Made by a program: the position numbers and the translations under genes | Part shown: positions 23,506 to 37,300 of the stretch, piece after piece | How the letters are laid out: each line of letters opens with the position of its first letter | Position numbering within the stretch: the stretch's first letter is position 1 | Notes under the pieces: generated by a model | Databases searched by the model: none | What the model was told of the DNA's origin: nothing | The model's input: the letters and a program-made list of their open reading frames with translations, nothing else | From: Tanytarsus gracilentus | Lineage: Eukaryota; Arthropoda; Insecta; Diptera; Chironomidae | Length of the DNA stretch: 64,000 nucleotides | NCBI GenBank assembly: GCA_038502055.1 | Contig: JAXRKN010000036.1 | Span: 3,348,001 to 3,412,000, forward strand | Reading direction: 5' to 3'

Positions 23506-26123
23506 GCTTTCAATTATTAAGAACTAAAATTGAAAAACTTTTGTCATAACCTAGAACAAAAATTTCGTCATCGTAATAAAATCGCAGCTGAGAATTCTTT
23601 TAAGAATCTTTAAAGCAATTTTTCATCTTCCTTTCTATTCATGAACGCGAAATAATATTTTTCAAAGCTCGTGTGTGAATGACATGACATCATCCATCCG
23701 CATTATTATGAGCGTTTTCTCAGTTTAGAATGTTTGTACACTCTCAAGATTTCATTATGATGGTGCCAGGCGCTATTTCAGATGTTCTAATTTTATCAAA
23801 TCATATAAAAAGAGGCAAAAAATGGACAAAAAAACTTTGGATTGGACACGAGGGAGCAATTGAAGAACTTTTTTCTGCTAAACTTCTTTCGCATTTCCCA
23901 AGGCTAGATACGCTTCGGAAGCATTCAATGGACCATGGATATACGCTTTTTCACGTCGCATTAACTCAATGGACGAGAGAAAAGCGGATGAAAATTTCTT
24001 ACTTTTATGAATTGGATTAAATGGACGCAAAAATTTCGCCCACGATAAGTGTAAAAGTGGATTTGACGGCATCACCTTAAGGAATTGAATGGCTATGTCA
24101 TTCACCAAGTTTTACTCGTCTTTTAATTGTAAACCGAAATCCCTCGAGAAGTTTTTATAAAATTATTTTAGGAAATTTATTTTGTACGTGTTCGTAATCT
24201 AAAAACCAACTCAGAAGTTGTTGAACAATTTGCTTAATTAGCATATCGAAAAGCCCACCCGCCGAACCAGATCAGCAAACATAAAAGAGATATTTCCAAC
24301 TTAACACTTCGCCAAGAATTTCTACATAGTGACCTTCCTTAAGGTCGTAGCACACCAGTCATCAAAATTTGTTCTTTGAGAAACTTGAGATTTTTTTCAC
24401 ATCTTTTTGGCTGTTTATCTTTATCTCGTTTAAACTTTTTATAGTTTGAAAAGAAGACAAATAATTGATGTCCATTTGAATTTTTTGGAGATTTCATCAA
24501 AGAAACAAAAATTTATTGTGTGCGATTTCGATTAATAAAACTTTTGAATAATGAAGGTGTCAATGCTTCTATAAAGCAGCTCAAAATAACACTTTTATAG
24601 AAAATCTTCAGAAGCGATGTCATCCATGTGAAACTCGTTTGAAATTTGTCACACGATGACGGTTGAGAAGAAATTATTAGATGCGTTAAAAGGAATTCGA
24701 TGATCTTAATTTAAATTTTTTTTCAAAAAAACCGTTCAATTTCCAATAAATTTTTAACTTTGACTCGATGGTCTCGAGTTCGAATCCAGTTAAGATTCTA
24801 TTTTTTGCTTTTTTCTATAAATTTCTATTGTTCTTCCCATTAAAATGTAAAATTCTCAGGTCTCTATTTGACTGACTCTTGCCAATTAACGAGCCAGACA
24901 CTCGGCAACTGTATGAGCGCCTCATGTGGATCTTACCGCCGATTAATTAACCACGAACCGACCGCTAATAATTAAGTTTCCAATAGCCTCAACGAAACAT
25001 AAAATCAATTAAGCATGTTCTCACCACACTAGTGCTTCTTCCAGTTTTCACTATCATCACCCATCGATAGTTGTCGTCGTGATTGACATATGTTGATGGC
25101 TGCTGTACTTGCAACTCAGCACTGGTGTTGCCTTTTTCACGCGCTCTCCAATTTGCCGCTTTGCATTTATCGCATTTTTTTGTGTGTGCACAGCAGTCTT
25201 TTTGCGATTGAACACCAAGTCGAGGGATGGCAGCTTTTTATTTTAAATTTTCAATTCAGTAATTTTCAAATTTGATTCAAAACTTACTTCGTTTTTATTA
25301 AATTTGATTTTTTAAAAGATTTTTCATCCCTTGTGTTCTTCTGCACCTTCTTCTTCACATTGAAATCGTAAAAGAAATGACGATAAGAATCTTCACGTTG
25401 TTCTATGACTTTTCTGCACTCTCAATGACGCTGCAGTGGCTGAAAATTTATTTAATTACGATTGACAATTGATATTGATGTGCAGTACTTTGCTATCAAT
25501 TATGGATCAGCGAGTGCAGAAGCGAAGGGCGAAAAGAATCTTGAAAGGAATTCACATTTGCAGTGAAAATGTCTATTATGCACAAGTGAATTGTTCACAT
25601 ATCGTCGGAGAAGAGAGAGAAAACAATTATTTGTTCTTACGATCGCTCGTCGATGGGCTGCGAGGCAGAAAAAAAGAGCTGACTTATTTTGTATGGAAAT
25701 TGTGGCATCAAATGATATAAATTTTGCGCTCTTCTTTTTTTTCTGTGTAATGTTCAAGGAATGGAAACTTTTTTAAGTTTTTTAATAAAGCAAAAAAGTA
25801 AAAATTGATTACTTTGATAGGATTCGAACCCAAGCAATCGCAATTAAAATCGTAAAAATTTCATTTATTTTTTTAACAACTTTGGGTTCGATTCTCAAAA
25901 TTTTGAATATATTTTTTGCTCTTTTGTAAAATATTTGGTTTTTTCTTCCCTTGACAATATTACATGACGATGTCGAGCGACGACGGCAACGCGATGTGCA
26001 TCGCTCGGCACATGCAGAAAAGAGCATAAACAGAGCAAAGAGCTCATCAATTTGAATTAACAATGATCATATGCGAAAAAAAAGAGTTTTCATCACAACA
26101 TTTTGCTGGTGGCTTTTCGCTCT

Positions 26124-26131
26124 TATAAATA
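26124..26131 (+). promoter_or_regulatory. TATA-box candidate
   Basis: TATAAATA lies in a locally GC-richer context (flanked by TCGCTCT and CACTAGCGCGCTCTG). This is a good match to the insect TATA consensus. The expected start point is near 26152. No strong initiator is seen. The first ATG downstream is at 26223. Confidence 0.3.
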
Positions 26132-26222
26132 CACTAGCGCGCTCTGTCCGTTCTGTTTCTGACAATTCACCACAAAATAAAATATATATAAAAGAGTGGA
26201 AGAAGATAGAAGAAGGGCAGAA

Positions 26223-26354
26223 ATGGGAATTCTTGCGATAGATCCACAGAATGAAAAATTAATGTTCAATACAATTTCACATAGTTGTGCTATTCTCAAC
26301 CTCTTCTATGCTCAAAAGGCCGGGATGATGATGATGATGAAACAGGGCGAATGA
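26223..26354 (+). CDS. Candidate 43-residue small ORF
   Basis: This is the first ATG after the TATA-like site. It opens a 43-codon frame that starts MGILAIDPQNEK and contains five consecutive Met codons near its end. It has no signal peptide, no domain and no evidence of splicing. It is reported only because of its position behind a promoter-like site; it may be chance. Confidence 0.15.
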   Translation: MGILAIDPQNEKLMFNTISHSCAILNLFYAQKAGMMMMMKQGE

Positions 26355-27508
26355 CCCATTAGAAGGTTTTAAATATTTTTGGAATAAATTTATTTAAAAT
26401 TTAAAAAAAATTAAAAATTCGTTAAAAATTCAATTTTTTTCCCACCCAGTCGCGTTCACCCTGAAAAAATACCGCTTCCAATTCTTTTGCTTTATATTTA
26501 CTTTCTGGATGTGCCGGGAAGCAGTTGAGTTTGTTATAGCAATAGTTATCGGCCTTGAAAGGTCATTGCCTCTCTATTTTTTCCTATCCTCACTTCATTC
26601 GCTTTTATTTTAGTGAGAACCTTTGCGAAATTCATTCTGATTGATTAATCTGCGCTCTCGGATCGGATGATGAATTTGCAATGCTCTGTAATTTCCATCA
26701 ATAATCTGTGATTAATAAATTAGCTTCAATTACGCCATGTATACACGTCTAATAATTATATTCAGGTCTTCCGTTTGTGTGCCTTATTTGTAATGTAAAA
26801 TTTAATTGATTCATCTCGATCCACTACAGGTGACGATGACAATCGGTAGTTTGCTGCATATGTTTAAATGTTCAATTAAAACTCAACAAACAATGGCTTT
26901 CATAATTGATGAATGCAATTTGCACCTTTGATTTTGAAAGTTTGATGAGATGTCTAATTAATTCCACGTGGAGGATCAATTTGTTGATGCGATGATGTCT
27001 CTTGTCAGAGCAGACAGTTTTTAATTTTATTAAATCTTCAAAAAAATAATTGAATGGATGGCAAAAAAATATTCTACAAATATTGCCTTGTTAGATTTCC
27101 ACACCTTTCAAAATTTTACATCATAGGATTCGAACCTAGAATTTTCATTTCAAAATTTGAAAATTTAGTTTTAACAAATTGAGTTAATTTTTAGCACGAT
27201 GAAATTCTAACAATTCTTTAATTTGAATTAAATTTTAATAATTTCACTAATCAATAATTTGATTCACAGTGGCATGTCAACTTTCAGTATGAACAACTTT
27301 AGAGTCTTCTCTTATCGTGTGTACATTCTTTCGATAGCGACATGATGTTACAGAACTATTGTGTTTGACAGCCTGCGATGAACGTCTTGTGTAATTTCTT
27401 ATCTCTTACAACATTCCATCGATTGCTCTGGCAGCCAGTCTGACTCTCGTGATTCATGAAACACAAAAATCTAAATTAATTTTTTTTTTATAAAAGTTAA
27501 CCTTAGAA

Positions 27509-27514
27509 TTTATT
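27509..27514 (-). terminator. Poly(A) signal of the chitin-binding gene
   Basis: AATAAA on the minus strand, about 40 bases past the TAA stop at 27555-27557. Confidence 0.5.
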
Positions 27515-27554
27515 TAAAAGTTTTTTGGTTGTAAAAATTAAATTTTATAAAATT

Positions 27555-28767
27555 TTAGCAATTTCCTCGCACACATCCCATGATGTTTTGTGAAAAGTAA
27601 GTTCCGGATGGACACATGATGTGTTGTGATCTGAGATTTCCATCGCAGAAAAAGTAAGCGCGGCAATTTGTTGGATCGGGGAAGAGACCAGGTCTTGAGC
27701 ATCTGTGACTGCTGCCTGGTGGACTGCCTGGTGGACCTCCAGTAATTCCATTCGGTACACAGTCTAAGAAATTGAAATTGAGTTAGTGCTTGACATGAAA
27801 GTCATTCTTTACCTTCATTGTAATAGTAGTATCCAATGGGACATCTGTAGAGTTGTGGATGCAGGACTCTGATTCCGTTGTTTGTTTTCGCCACACAGAT
27901 GTAATAAATATTGGCATTTAGTGGCCATGCACCCATTTGTCCAACAGTGTCACACGTGAACGGTCTGCCCTGACAAATTTGATGTGTAGTTGTGAGTGAG
28001 CAATCGCTCGTAACAGGATTAAATGCTTGATTTCCGATGCATAAAATATTTGCCGCGATCATGTTGTTGGCAGCAAAGAAGCACATGTGATACATTTGAC
28101 AATTGTGGGGATTAGGGCTGTAAATTAAGAGAAAAATATTGAGTTTTGACGTTGAAGTGATTTAAGTCAATTTTACTCACAAAATTCCGGTCGATGTACA
28201 TACGAATGGAGAATCACCGATACCACCGCCGTTGCAGGGACCTTGGAGATTTTTAATAAATAAAATTTAAATGGAGTGAAAATTCTGAAATAATCACCTG
28301 GATTTGCTGAACATTTTCCTTCTCCCGAATGACAATGCAATCCTTGCCCAGCATCGCACGCTTCAAGTGCGATCGTTTCCCAATTGCCGTTCCTAAAAAC
28401 ACATCGCCCCAAAACTTCGCAGTTCATACACACAAATCCTGCCAAAGTTAAAAAAGTTTCAGTCTCGTGACTTGAAAAGTTTTCATTTTATTTTCTCACC
28501 TGGTGCTTGACGAATTTCGCATGAGTCTTGGAAGGAGTCTATTGAAAGAACGGCTGAAGTTGGTTCGATGTATTGCTTCACATAGTTCTTGAAGTCGATA
28601 GTAGATAATGAGTATCGAGAAAGTGACTGCAAGGAGTTTTTTGATTTTTAAAATATTTTTTTCTTCATTTTTTGAGTCCTCAGCTCTAGAAATTTTTAAA
28701 TTGCACTTACACCATGCACAAATGAAATTAGCGCTACCGCTATGAACACACTTGAAAGTTTAAGCAT
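27555..28767 (-). CDS. Secreted peritrophin-like chitin-binding protein
   Basis: Six exons join in frame into 299 residues: 28711-28767, 28500-28626, 28298-28438, 28181-28241, 27813-28117 and 27555-27763. Exon 1 is exactly a signal peptide (MLKLSSVFIAVALISFVHG). The mature part is Cys-rich. Segments around FVCTSTGIFPNPHNCQMYHM and CSRPGLFPDPTNCRAYFFCD show the CBM14 pattern: Cys, aromatic, P-P-NC, aromatic-rich strand, CP.GTYFS, final Cys. The N-terminal module is more diverged, and a Pro/Gly linker (GGPPGSPPGSS) precedes the last module. Such proteins bind chitin in peritrophic matrix or cuticle outside the cell. A TATAAG near 28838-28843 may serve as promoter. The exact tissue and orthologue are unknown. 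Confidence 0.88.
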
Positions 28768-31341
28768 AATTTTTAACTATTTCTATCCTAAATTGTCACT
28801 CCAACAATTTCTAAAATCAAACTGTCGCTTTAAACTTCTTATAGTCGAGCTTTTATTCTTTTTTTATCAGGCACCCGAAAATGAGTGTCTAGTTGTATGA
28901 CGTTTGTTCGATAGGGGAAATTTTCATTGTATTTGAACAACAACATTGATTGATTTGAGGCCATCGAAGGTTATCAATCTTGACGGTGTGCATCGATTTT
29001 GATTTGCGACCATGTGGGTGCTGACTCTATTTATTCCGGATTTCTGAATAAAAACTTTTTTCTCAATTTTCATCGGAAGTGAATTCGATCAATCAAAATA
29101 TTTTCTTACTATCTTATCTAAATGTGGTGTAATTTTTTTTGCTAAAAAGTAATTTAAAAATGTTAGAGAAATGGATGAGAATCGGAAATAAGACCGCGGT
29201 GTAGGTCGGTGAAAATTGTGACACTTAATTACCTCTGAAAACGTCAATTATAGACACCAATTGTCTTTTTTTCGCCAAGCCAATACTCAATCATTATTCA
29301 ATGAGCATTTTTACTGCAATTACCTCGTGTCGTTCTCATTTTTCGCTTTCTGTGTTAGAAATTTTACGGAAATTATGTAACGACTTTTTTTTGAGGTGAA
29401 GATAGTTTGACATTGCTCTAAAATAATTTACTAGTGACCTGAAAAAGGTAAACTTATTTGTTCGGTGATAATTATCGGAAATGATCCAGTTTTAAAATTT
29501 TGAAAGAAAATTGTTAACTTTTCGATTTTTAACGGAATTTTTTAATTTAAATTTTTAACATTAAAATTTAAATCTTAAATTTCCGTTAATTTAATAATTT
29601 TCTATTTCAATGAGTCGAGCATGAATATTTTCTTTATATATCCAACTAACTCGCAAAAGAAGATCTTTTATCTCATCTAGAGCCATTTCACAGCATAATG
29701 TTTGTGTATTCTTCTGCATCGGAGTGTATTCACTCTGCTATTTTTTACGACATGAGGCGAGAAAGATAACGAAGACTTTTATACTTATGTTCAACACTGA
29801 AAAACTGCGGCCTTGAACTTACCTTCCGATGCTCTTCACTGTTGTTTTTTTCACTCGAAGTTGTGAGAGGCTCGAGGAATAATTTCGTTTAATTATAGTT
29901 CAATAGTTCTGATTTTTTTCTGAAGCAGCCAAGCTGTTGATATGAATTTCCACATTCTTCTCTCGCTGCAAGGAATCTCTCAGCACTTTCATTACTATTT
30001 GCTTCTTAGAATCGATTACATATATTTATGCCTTTTATAGATTGCGAAAATTATTGAGTTTAAGAAAATAAACCTTAAAATTAATTTCCAGCGTGGAGTC
30101 AACTAAGGTCATTAAAATCTTTCGAGAAAGAATAAAGGAAATGAAAAAAAAGGCAACATAAAAAAGTTGTCAGAGTTGAATAAACTCAAAATGCGAAATG
30201 GAAAGATGAGGAGACGAATTATAGTCGTGGTGGTTATAATTGGAGTAAAAACACAGAAATTATTTGATCGATAAATTTATCGAATGCGGCACATTTCAAG
30301 ACATGTGTCTAAAATTTATCAAATTTAACCTTGCCGAAAAATAAAATTGCTGTAGACATTAAATTTTTTACGAATTCTGACAGCATGTGCGATTTTTTAA
30401 CTTAATCTCTAATTCTCTGAAATAAAAAAATAAAATTGACAAAAATACGTTTAAAATGTCAAAATTTCTCTTTATTTAAAATAAATTTTATATTCTATCC
30501 ATTAACATTCCATTCAGCAACTTTTTATCGTATCAATTAAATAATTGCTATTACTGGGTTTTCTAGATAAAAAAAAATCCTTTTTAAAATTGCTTAGAAA
30601 AAAACTTGAGACCTTTTTTCATTCCTTCTACAGTTCTCATGGAAATTAGATGCGAATATCCATTTTGGAGATAGCAACATAAATCAACTAGATTATTATT
30701 TATAGATTTTTTTCGTACAAAATGATAGGCGTATATGTGGCTAATTATTAAAAAATCAAGTGGGCAATTTTAAGCTAAAGAGGTTATTTAAAAAATTTCG
30801 TCCAAGTAAAGACATTCAATTTTTTCTAACTTTTAAAATTAAAAAAAACTGAATATTTTTAAATGGACTCTAACTTATGGACAATATGGTTGAATGTCCT
30901 CAAATGTGAGTCGCATCTTTTTTAAAATAGCAACAATTTATTTAAATTACGACTCGCGAAAAAGTATTTAAAAATTCAATCTGATAATAGTTTGAAATCA
31001 ACCCTATTTTTAAAAATATTTTAGTGATGTGTGTTTTACCACAAAAGCAAGGTGATTATTTAGAAATTAGAAAATATGTTTATGACATAGGAGAGTAAGA
31101 CTTTTAATTATGGAAGAGTTTTTTCAATGAATTATTCTAAAACTTTACAACAATCTCACTTAACAATTAAAAAATATTTTTTTTGCAGTTTTTTTTATAA
31201 TCACGATAATTAAATTTTTTTTCATCTAAGCAGCGACAAATTACACTTTTGGTACGTAAATAGAGTCCTCCGTATGCTGCTACTATACTTATAGCAAAAA
31301 TTACATTACAATCTTCTTGAAAACTTAACAGGTCATCTCTC
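28768..31341. other. Interval between the chitin-binding gene and the Smg6 3' end
   Basis: It contains the presumed promoter of the chitin-binding gene at its left and the Smg6 3' untranslated region at its right. The middle is AT-rich with no supported exon. Several AATAAA signals exist on the minus strand, so the Smg6 poly(A) site cannot be chosen. Confidence 0.5.
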
Positions 31342-34300
31342 TTAACTGCCAAGTCCTGACCAACGGATAAAATCTCGCAGTTCACGCACAGGAATATCGT
31401 TTGTTAGCGCTTTGACGCGCAAATTGCGATCGGTGGTGAGAAGAACAACTTCGCGCTTTAAAAATCTCACTTCACCTATTTGAGCAATTAAAAAGATGAG
31501 AGACAATTAAGTGGCATTAATTAGCAATTAGTGTGAAATATTTACCTCTCTTTTCCTCGACATTTTTCTTGCTCAAATTCAACACCGTATCGAGGATCTT
31601 ATCATCATTTGATTTCTGCTCATTCGGTCCATCTTCCGAGGTAAAGATCGTTGCATTAATGATGGATCCCTTTGTCGTCACACACCTGATTATTTTTTTT
31701 ATTAAACGTGATTTTATTTTAATTAAAAATTAATACTCACTTCACCGCTGGATGTTTGGATTTTAGAAAAGCAAGAGCACTCTTACATGCCTGCGTCACC
31801 ATCGCCGCATGTTGCGGATCGTTGCGACTTCCCGATTTGTTCGGCTTCGAGGGATTTTCCAATTTTTCACTTAGAGCCGGTGCTATAACAACCGTCGATG
31901 TTGCTGGCTTCACCATACCGCGACTCAATCCTTCCAGTTCATTAATAACTGTAATTAAAACGGATTCATAAATACATTGTTGATGTAGGACTCGGAGAGA
32001 GAGAGAAGTATTTCAATCATCATGCATCATAATTAAGCATTTCAGCGGCGGCAGACAGGAGCAATGCGAACAAGGGGAAGAAAGCAGTTCAAAAGTAATT
32101 TTAAAGACTTCAGAAACATGACAGTCAATCACACGCCCTTGCATCATCATACGTGCAATAATTTTTCATTTTGTGCGCAATTCAATAAGAAACAAAAAAG
32201 TAAAGAGTTTTTCTACCCGGGAGGGAATGAGAAACAAAATGCATCTCGCCGATTGCGGCTTACGTTTCCTGCCGCTATCACATTTAAAAGCTATAAACTT
32301 TAATTGCATATAATTTTATTCAATTAATCTTTCATGTGCCTCGAATCTGATGCACACTGCCCTGGCATCATCGCCATTGTGAGTGGAAAATAGACATAAA
32401 TGATAGATAAAAAAAGGGAGATGCATCATCTTAAATGATCTCAACATTAAAATGCGATTGATATTGCAATTCGAGGAAAAAAGAGTAAGTGATTTAATGG
32501 AATAAAAAATTTATAACTCTCAGCTTTTAAATTAAAAGTTTTTAAAAGGAATTTTGAATTTTAAATCTTGGAATGAAATTGAAAGTAAAATTTTTCAAAT
32601 TTAACTCAAAAGGATTCGAACTTGATTTAAATTTAAGCTTTGAAAGTTCAAAAGTTCGAGTCATACAAAATTTATTTTGTAATTTAAAAGCGACAACATT
32701 CAACAAAAACTCGACACAATACATATTAAAAGGCGACTTAATTTATGAAAATTAATGTTGACGGCAAACCGGGCGAGAAGAAAAGAGGAAAAAATGTGCG
32801 GTGGCAATTTATGGAAACTAATGTGATATTTATTGTGTTTTTATAGGCACCTGATTAAGTGCCACAGCGAGTCGCTTCGCGGCAGATTTCTTCATGCAAT
32901 TAATGGAAATGCCATCGCGAAGAATTTATTACGATCAAAAGTTATTTTTAAGTCACTCGAAAGAGCATGTTTATCAGTCACTTGTTGCGCGACTTCCAAC
33001 AAGTGCTGCGTGTGAAAATGACTTTTGTCATGCGACATCACATTGCCATCATCATCATTAGCGGTTCGCCTGTCAAGCGCTTTACACGATAAGAACACGC
33101 AAATATTGCCGTTTTTAACGCCTCGACTATAAAAAGTATATTCGCGAAGAGCAAATAAGAAAATCATAAATGTCTCTCATCATGTCATAAAAAAAATCAA
33201 GGTGGGAGCTTTTCGGCTTGCAAATGAAATTCATGCAAATAAAGCTCCTCTTTTCACAGCGACTATAAAAAAATGATAATCTTCGATAAAGCCTTTGGAC
33301 TCTACAGGAAGAACTGCATCAAGGCATCGCTGGTCTGGTCAAGCATGTCGGGCGAGATTATATGAAACAGGCGGCGAGAAACTTGTACATAAATGTTAAA
33401 AATTTATAAATGAAAGCCAAAGTTTCTCAACCCCTGATTTTATAGGAGTAGAAAACATGCCGAAACAAGAACGAGAGGTTTTTATGAAGCAAAAAAAAAA
33501 GATCTAAGAGATCACGAGAGGAGGCACACACATGGCTGGATTGTTTCTTTTGTGTGTCATTGCCCAGAAGAGAGAAATGATTTAAAGACATTGTAAAACA
33601 TTGTTGTAATCTCATGGAGAAGAATCATATTAAAGAGACGGTAGAGTCATGCTTACATTATGATGCAAGGTGATAAGAGACGAATGGCATTAAGTATAGG
33701 AAAAAAAAGTTGTTGAGGGTGGGCTCAATTGAATAAAGTGTAATGCTGAAATTCACGAAACGATAATAAATCAAACTTTAAACTTACCAACAATGGGAAT
33801 CATCAGCTGGTAAAGTGGATGTGCATTGGCAATTGTCGTTATCAGTTGTAAATCATCAATGAAGGTATTCGTGTCGGGAATGAGATATCGGGGACGAACT
33901 TCGATGTGCAAGGCGACATTACTGTTGCTTAAAATGTCCTGTAATTTAGAGAAGAAAATTAATTGTATTAAATTTGCGTTGATCACGTGTAAGTGCAGCG
34001 AATAATTACATGCAGACACAAATTATTAAGTTAAGCTAATCGTGAACGATGCACTTCGCTCGCTCGCGCTAACAATGCAATAGAGAAGAGATCGTGAATC
34101 ATAACGATAGAGTGCCCAGTTTAATGAGCACATGTGAGAGAGTGCAGCACCACAAAATAATCATAATGAACTGCTTGAAGATAATTTTACACACGTTTTT
34201 TTTTCGTTTGCGGTCCCAATCATAATAAGTGAGAGAGAGAATTGAACGAGAAATGCAATCAAGAGCAATTGAAATGGACATGAAGCGATAATGAATCCGC

Positions 34301-37300
34301 AATTCTGCCACAACTCCGCAAGGAGAATAAAAACATACAAACACACAGAAAGATGGTCAGAGAGCGGAGAAATGCAAATAAAACTTATAACTGTGCTCAA
34401 CAATTCATTTCTTTTTTATTCATCTCCTTCTCAATCAGGCCAAGCTCTCATGCCCGGCATAATGTTGTTCTTTTGCATTCTTACAATCTCAACGTTAAAG
34501 AGTCGAGACTAAGACTAGCTCAATCATTTAAATGGATCTTAATTTTTATTGTAGAAAATTATTTTATAAGATTTTTTTGTGAGATTAGTAAAGATCCAGG
34601 GGAAGAGAAATTTGTATGTAAGGAACACACATTTTAGATCCTAAATAAAAATTTTTAAAAAAATTGAAACTGAATTTTTTAGCTATAAATAAAATTTTAA
34701 TATTTTTAAAAACTTTCTAATTCTTACTAGACACATTCACCGCAAACTTTTGACATTTTCGAGTTCATTAGAATAATTTAAACTCAATTTGCATAATGCT
34801 GATGTTATCATTTTCAATTCGATTGGGTTTCCATCAATTATGAGGCGTAAATTAGAGATTTTTTTTTTGCACGAAACTATCGAAACATTATGGAAATATA
34901 AATATCAAAATTTAATGTCAATAGCATTTTAAACTTTCCAATAAATTAGATATTATCTCTTTTTTTCCTCTCCATATGATACCAATGACCGTCACACACG
35001 AAGACGAGCAAAAACAAATTGGAGAAATTCTAAATTTTTGAGGTTTTTAGAGTCACAATAGAAGAAGAAATTGTCAACGACAGTCATGTGTGTACATTGC
35101 AAAACATGACTTTGCAAATTCGCAGGCAGCAAATTTCGTCACGTCCTCAATTTCATTCAACAAATCGAGACGACACAATATTTAATCAAAAAATATACAC
35201 ACTTTAGTAGAACATGAAGGAAGTACCGAATCATTAGCCCATTTAGTCGCTCTTCAAGGTCATCATTCAATTAAAGTAAATGCGTATATAAAAACGCACG
35301 CAAATTAACCTCAATTTGCACCAACTAAAAGTTTATTTTAAGAGAGCTCAGATTGCCGACTTTTTAATATCAAATCGCGTCATTTAGATTGATTGAGAAA
35401 GCTTTTCGAAAACCAGCACGACCTTGACAATACCACTCAAGTTTTTAAAAAAAAATCTTCTTTTTACTTATCCATTAAGCACTCGCGAATGAATACTGAA
35501 TTTTCTATTTTTATAATAAAACTTCTTCGTACATATATTCTAATTCCCATGCTGATGGCTTTGATGGCGACGTCTATGGACGTTGTGTATTAAGTACACA
35601 TGTATATATACTTCTATTGCAATCGAAAGTCGTAAATCTTGTACGAAATTCCTTCACGCCTTATGACCTAAATATCAGCGTGGAACATGCGAAAGATATT
35701 GGTGTTGGCACTAATGTTTAAAGGTAAGGAATTTCTTTCTCTCTCTTTCGCTTAATGAAGTGTAGTTAGTAATCTGGAACCAGCCGTTGCCGCCGCCGCC
35801 ATGCGAGAAGTAGTAATGAACTCAACCACATTCATCATAATCACACTTCAATTTAATTTCGTTCGATACTCGTATGATCTTAATTGATAATTTTCATTAA
35901 TCAACAGTATTATTAGCTGCGTCACTTAGAATCAATTTTAAATTAAAATATTTTATGCGAATTAATTTTTTAACAAATTTAAAATGTGCATGCAAAAAAA
36001 GTGAAGAATTTATATTACCACTCTCACTCGGATACACACACATTTCTTCGAGTGAGAGTATTCAATTAAAGTGAAAATGAAAATCTAAAAACTGGCTCCA
36101 AAATTAAGAACACAGCAGCATCATCTCCGTCATTTCTTTTATTGTTATACTGGATTTGTAAAAGAAAGCACAAACATGAAATTATAATTAAATTTTTTTT
36201 TACGAGAATGTCCTCAATTTCGACACCGGCTGCCGTTCGAGTGTGAGCATATACTGAAAGCCATGGACAATTACAAGTTTAAAAACGAGGAAGAAGGCGA
36301 CTCTCATTAAATTCTCTCCACCATTCATGTACATTCATTTTTTTATACCATTAGCAAATTAGCGGTACAAATCCGAAAATCTTCTGACTGTGGAGAGGAA
36401 TTATTGTGAGAGAGAGGGAGAAAAAAATTGCGAACCAAAATGAACTTCGCACGGTGATAAAAAAAAATATTGAAGATTTACAGTTTTGAGCATGTCACAG
36501 AGCTTTAAGACCCAATCAGCCAATTCATAATTGCACAATGAGAGAGATTCGAGGAGGATTAGGCAAAAAGTGTTTGATGATTTATTAAGCATTAAATAAC
36601 CTCATCGAGAAAAGAATGTCAAACTCAATGTCAAGTGCAGTTGGATAATGCAGGAACTGAAATTCAAGGGGTGGACAAAATATTTTTTTGGAAAAAAATA
36701 ATAAAGCCATAAATTTTAACGTTTTAAAATTATTATCATAGATAAATTTTAACTATGTGCGAAGAAGCCGTTCAATAAATCTGACAAACGATATTTTAAA
36801 CACACCCAGTTTTCTTTGACAGCGCACACGAAGTGGTAAAGGAATAAAAAAAATATTCCAATTCTCCTCACACATCGAGTGTTTCTTGATTTTTAATCTA
36901 TTTTCATATCAACATAAGACTAACATAATAATGTCCATAAGAGAGCGACCAGGCGATCTTTCTCTCAAGAACCGCAGAAACTTCTTAAAGTTCTTTTTAC
37001 ACTCGTTTTGCGCGCGCGTTTACCATCCAAGTCGAGCAAATGAGAAACAGTTAGGTGGTGAGATAATAAAAAAAATGTTGAAAAACTAAAATTTCATTCT
37101 TACACTTCGCACATTCACATATTGTTGAGTGCTTCTTTTGTGGCTTTTTATCGCCATCGTCGCTCTCTAGACCACCTTCTGAGTAATTAATTAACATTTC
37201 TAGCTGCCTGATGCCCTCATCACGTCGATCTTGGTGACGCGCGGTTTAAAATAAGTTCCATTTCACATGTAGCATATACGAGAAGAAGAAAAGCCCACAG

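Larger units (their letters stand above)
21145..27508. other. Gene-poor stretch left of the chitin-binding gene
   Basis: No conserved exon is seen. It contains two good AT-rich cassettes (22689-22792, 23385-23505) and a TATAAATA promoter-like site (26124-26131) followed by a 43-codon frame. A frame of 96 codons at 23730-24020 overlaps an open frame on the opposite strand and resembles nothing I know. Isolated GGTTCGAATCC-like sequences (near 24778, 25815 and 27122) resemble tRNA B boxes without a surrounding tRNA. Confidence 0.45.

Noticed and set aside
23730..24108. 96- and 76-codon frames on opposite strands
   Set aside because: They overlap each other, have no recognisable domain and no clear splice or promoter context.
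24770..24800. Possible tRNA gene
   Set aside because: Only a TTCGAATCC loop is present; no acceptor stem, D arm or anticodon arm can be folded around it.
36886..37089. 67-codon plus-strand frame as second exon of the nested candidate gene in Smg6 intron 12
   Set aside because: No acceptor in the right phase and no conserved sequence link it to the signal-peptide exon at 35687.
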